From the IMG/VR virus record IMGVR_UViG_3300044638_003952, positions 1 to 40,053 of that record: a stretch of 40,053 nucleotides of DNA, one strand, 5' to 3'. The notes below the pieces were generated by a model that was given only the letters and a program-made list of their open reading frames with translations, ran no database searches and was not told the origin of the DNA. The translations under genes were made by a program, and so were the position numbers. Positions 39,372 through 40,053 of this stretch are shown here, piece after piece (positions within the stretch are counted from its first letter, which is position 1; every line of letters starts with the position of its first letter). Source of the stretch: a virus.

Positions 39372-39920
39372 ATGAGCGCAATAACAGGCGGTTGGCTTAA
39401 TCAATGTACAGATGGCACTTGCGCAGGAGGTATTGGCAAATTTTATGTTGCCAATGCTAATCAGGTGACAAGCATAACCAACAACGCATCGGGAGCAACC
39501 ACGGCAATAACAATGACCTCAACGGCTGCCGTTTTTTACGAAATTGAATTTAGGGATAACTCAGGCGCGTTCACGGAAACGGTAACGCAAGATCCTGATA
39601 CTTTGTCAGTAGCCATTGAGCAAAGTTTGACGGGAATCATTAATTGCCGCGATCAGGAATTAAGAAACCTTATTCAAGACATGGCAAATCAAGCGTGCGG
39701 TTTGGTTTGTGTGCACGTTGAAAACACGGGTAATTATTGGATTTGGGGCGTTGAACCAGTAGGCGGTAAGAAAAGGGTTGCAAGGTTAACAAGTGCCGAA
39801 GGTTTATCTGGTGCATTGTTTACCGATTCAAATCAAGAAACACTTACCATTACTTGTAGAACAACGAACAAAGCGAGGTACATTGTGAACGGCGAAACAG
39901 TGATGAACGCCTTAGATTAA
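39372..39920 (+). CDS. virion structural protein, head or tail tube
   Basis: 182 residues. Beta-rich with several cysteines (MSAITGGWLNQCTDGTCAGG; NQACGLVCVHVENTG). It lies after the capsid gene and before the portal. I recognise the type from Bacteroidetes phages but cannot decide between head completion, decoration and tail tube. Starts 11 bases after the capsid stop, after AAAAACGA. Confidence 0.65.
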   Translation: MSAITGGWLNQCTDGTCAGGIGKFYVANANQVTSITNNASGATTAITMTSTAAVFYEIEFRDNSGAFTETVTQDPDTLSVAIEQSLTGIINCRDQELRNLIQDMANQACGLVCVHVENTGNYWIWGVEPVGGKKRVARLTSAEGLSGALFTDSNQETLTITCRTTNKARYIVNGETVMNALD

Positions 39921-39927
39921 ATAAAGT

Positions 39928-40053
39928 ATGATAGTAAGGGATAAAAGTAAGCAAATGCTTTACGTTGGGGCTGACCTTTCGGGCAAAGCTGGAATCATTC
40001 GAAAAACTATCGGCGAACTTTCACAAAACGAATTGAGGGCTTGGTACACATCA
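39928..40053 (+). CDS. 5' part of the 78-residue protein crossing the circular join
   Basis: Starts with the ATG at 39928 and runs 42 codons to the window end; the rest is at 1-148. Begins MIVRDKSKQMLYVGADLSGK, then AGIIRKTIGELSQNELRAWY. Charged, with a disordered tail. The frame is identical across the overlap. Function unknown. Confidence 0.7.
   Translation, partial: MIVRDKSKQMLYVGADLSGKAGIIRKTIGELSQNELRAWYTS
40017..40053. repeat. right copy of the 37-bp terminal overlap
   Basis: Identical to bases 1-37. The repeat lies inside a coding sequence, consistent with an assembly overlap of a circular map. Confidence 0.9.

Noticed and set aside
1-40053. Lysogeny module, integrase or attachment site
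   Set aside because: No integrase, recombinase or clear repressor was found on either strand; RuvC-like and RadC-like proteins are not integrases.

Overview
The window is one complete, circularly closed genome of a tailed double-stranded DNA phage, of about 40,016 bp after removing a 37-base end overlap. The first 37 bases are identical to the last 37, and a small gene reads cleanly across the join. A long tape measure protein with no sheath gene suggests a siphovirus-like particle. The host is probably a member of the Bacteroidetes. The DNA is AT-rich, start codons follow A-rich AACAAAAC-type leaders rather than Shine-Dalgarno sites, promoter candidates resemble the TTTG / TAnnTTTG class, and the structural genes are of the Bacteroidetes-phage type. 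These host and morphology calls are inference.

There are two transcription domains. The leftward (minus) domain runs from about 21,350 down to 8,284 and carries early and replication functions. In order of transcription it holds three tRNA-like elements, a methyltransferase, a structured RNA with a ParB-fold protein, a replication initiator and its partner, a block of small unknown proteins, a RecB/Cas4-like nuclease, nucleotide-pool enzymes (Dcd and a DUF5664 protein), three tandem small basic proteins, a RadC/JAMM protein, a membrane-anchored glucosaminidase-like protein, a membrane protein and a RuvC-like nuclease. It is cut into units by at least six intrinsic terminators whose U-tracts point leftward. 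An AT-rich promoter-like block occurs three times just upstream of unit starts.

The rightward (plus) domain starts at about 21,420 and continues through the join to 8,219. It encodes SSB, a fourth small basic protein, a gene broken at an A7 run, a glycosyltransferase, a second ParB-fold protein, the small and large terminase, three tandem MTPKEKA paralogs, a tail-assembly-chaperone-like pair joined by an apparent -1 frameshift at a T9 run, tail proteins, tape measure, a ClpP-type prohead protease, a possible decoration protein, the major capsid protein, portal, connector, a 1375-residue fibre with twelve 17-residue repeats, holin and amidase. The portal lies after the capsid gene instead of next to the terminase, which is an uncommon order. 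No DNA polymerase, primase, helicase or integrase was seen, so replication probably relies on the host replisome recruited by the phage initiator.

The least explained signals are RNA-level. A roughly 91-nt minus-strand RNA (19,849-19,939) has three hairpins and complementary 8-nt loops. Three consecutive tRNA-like elements (20,774-21,277) have good acceptor and T arms but no recognisable anticodon loop.
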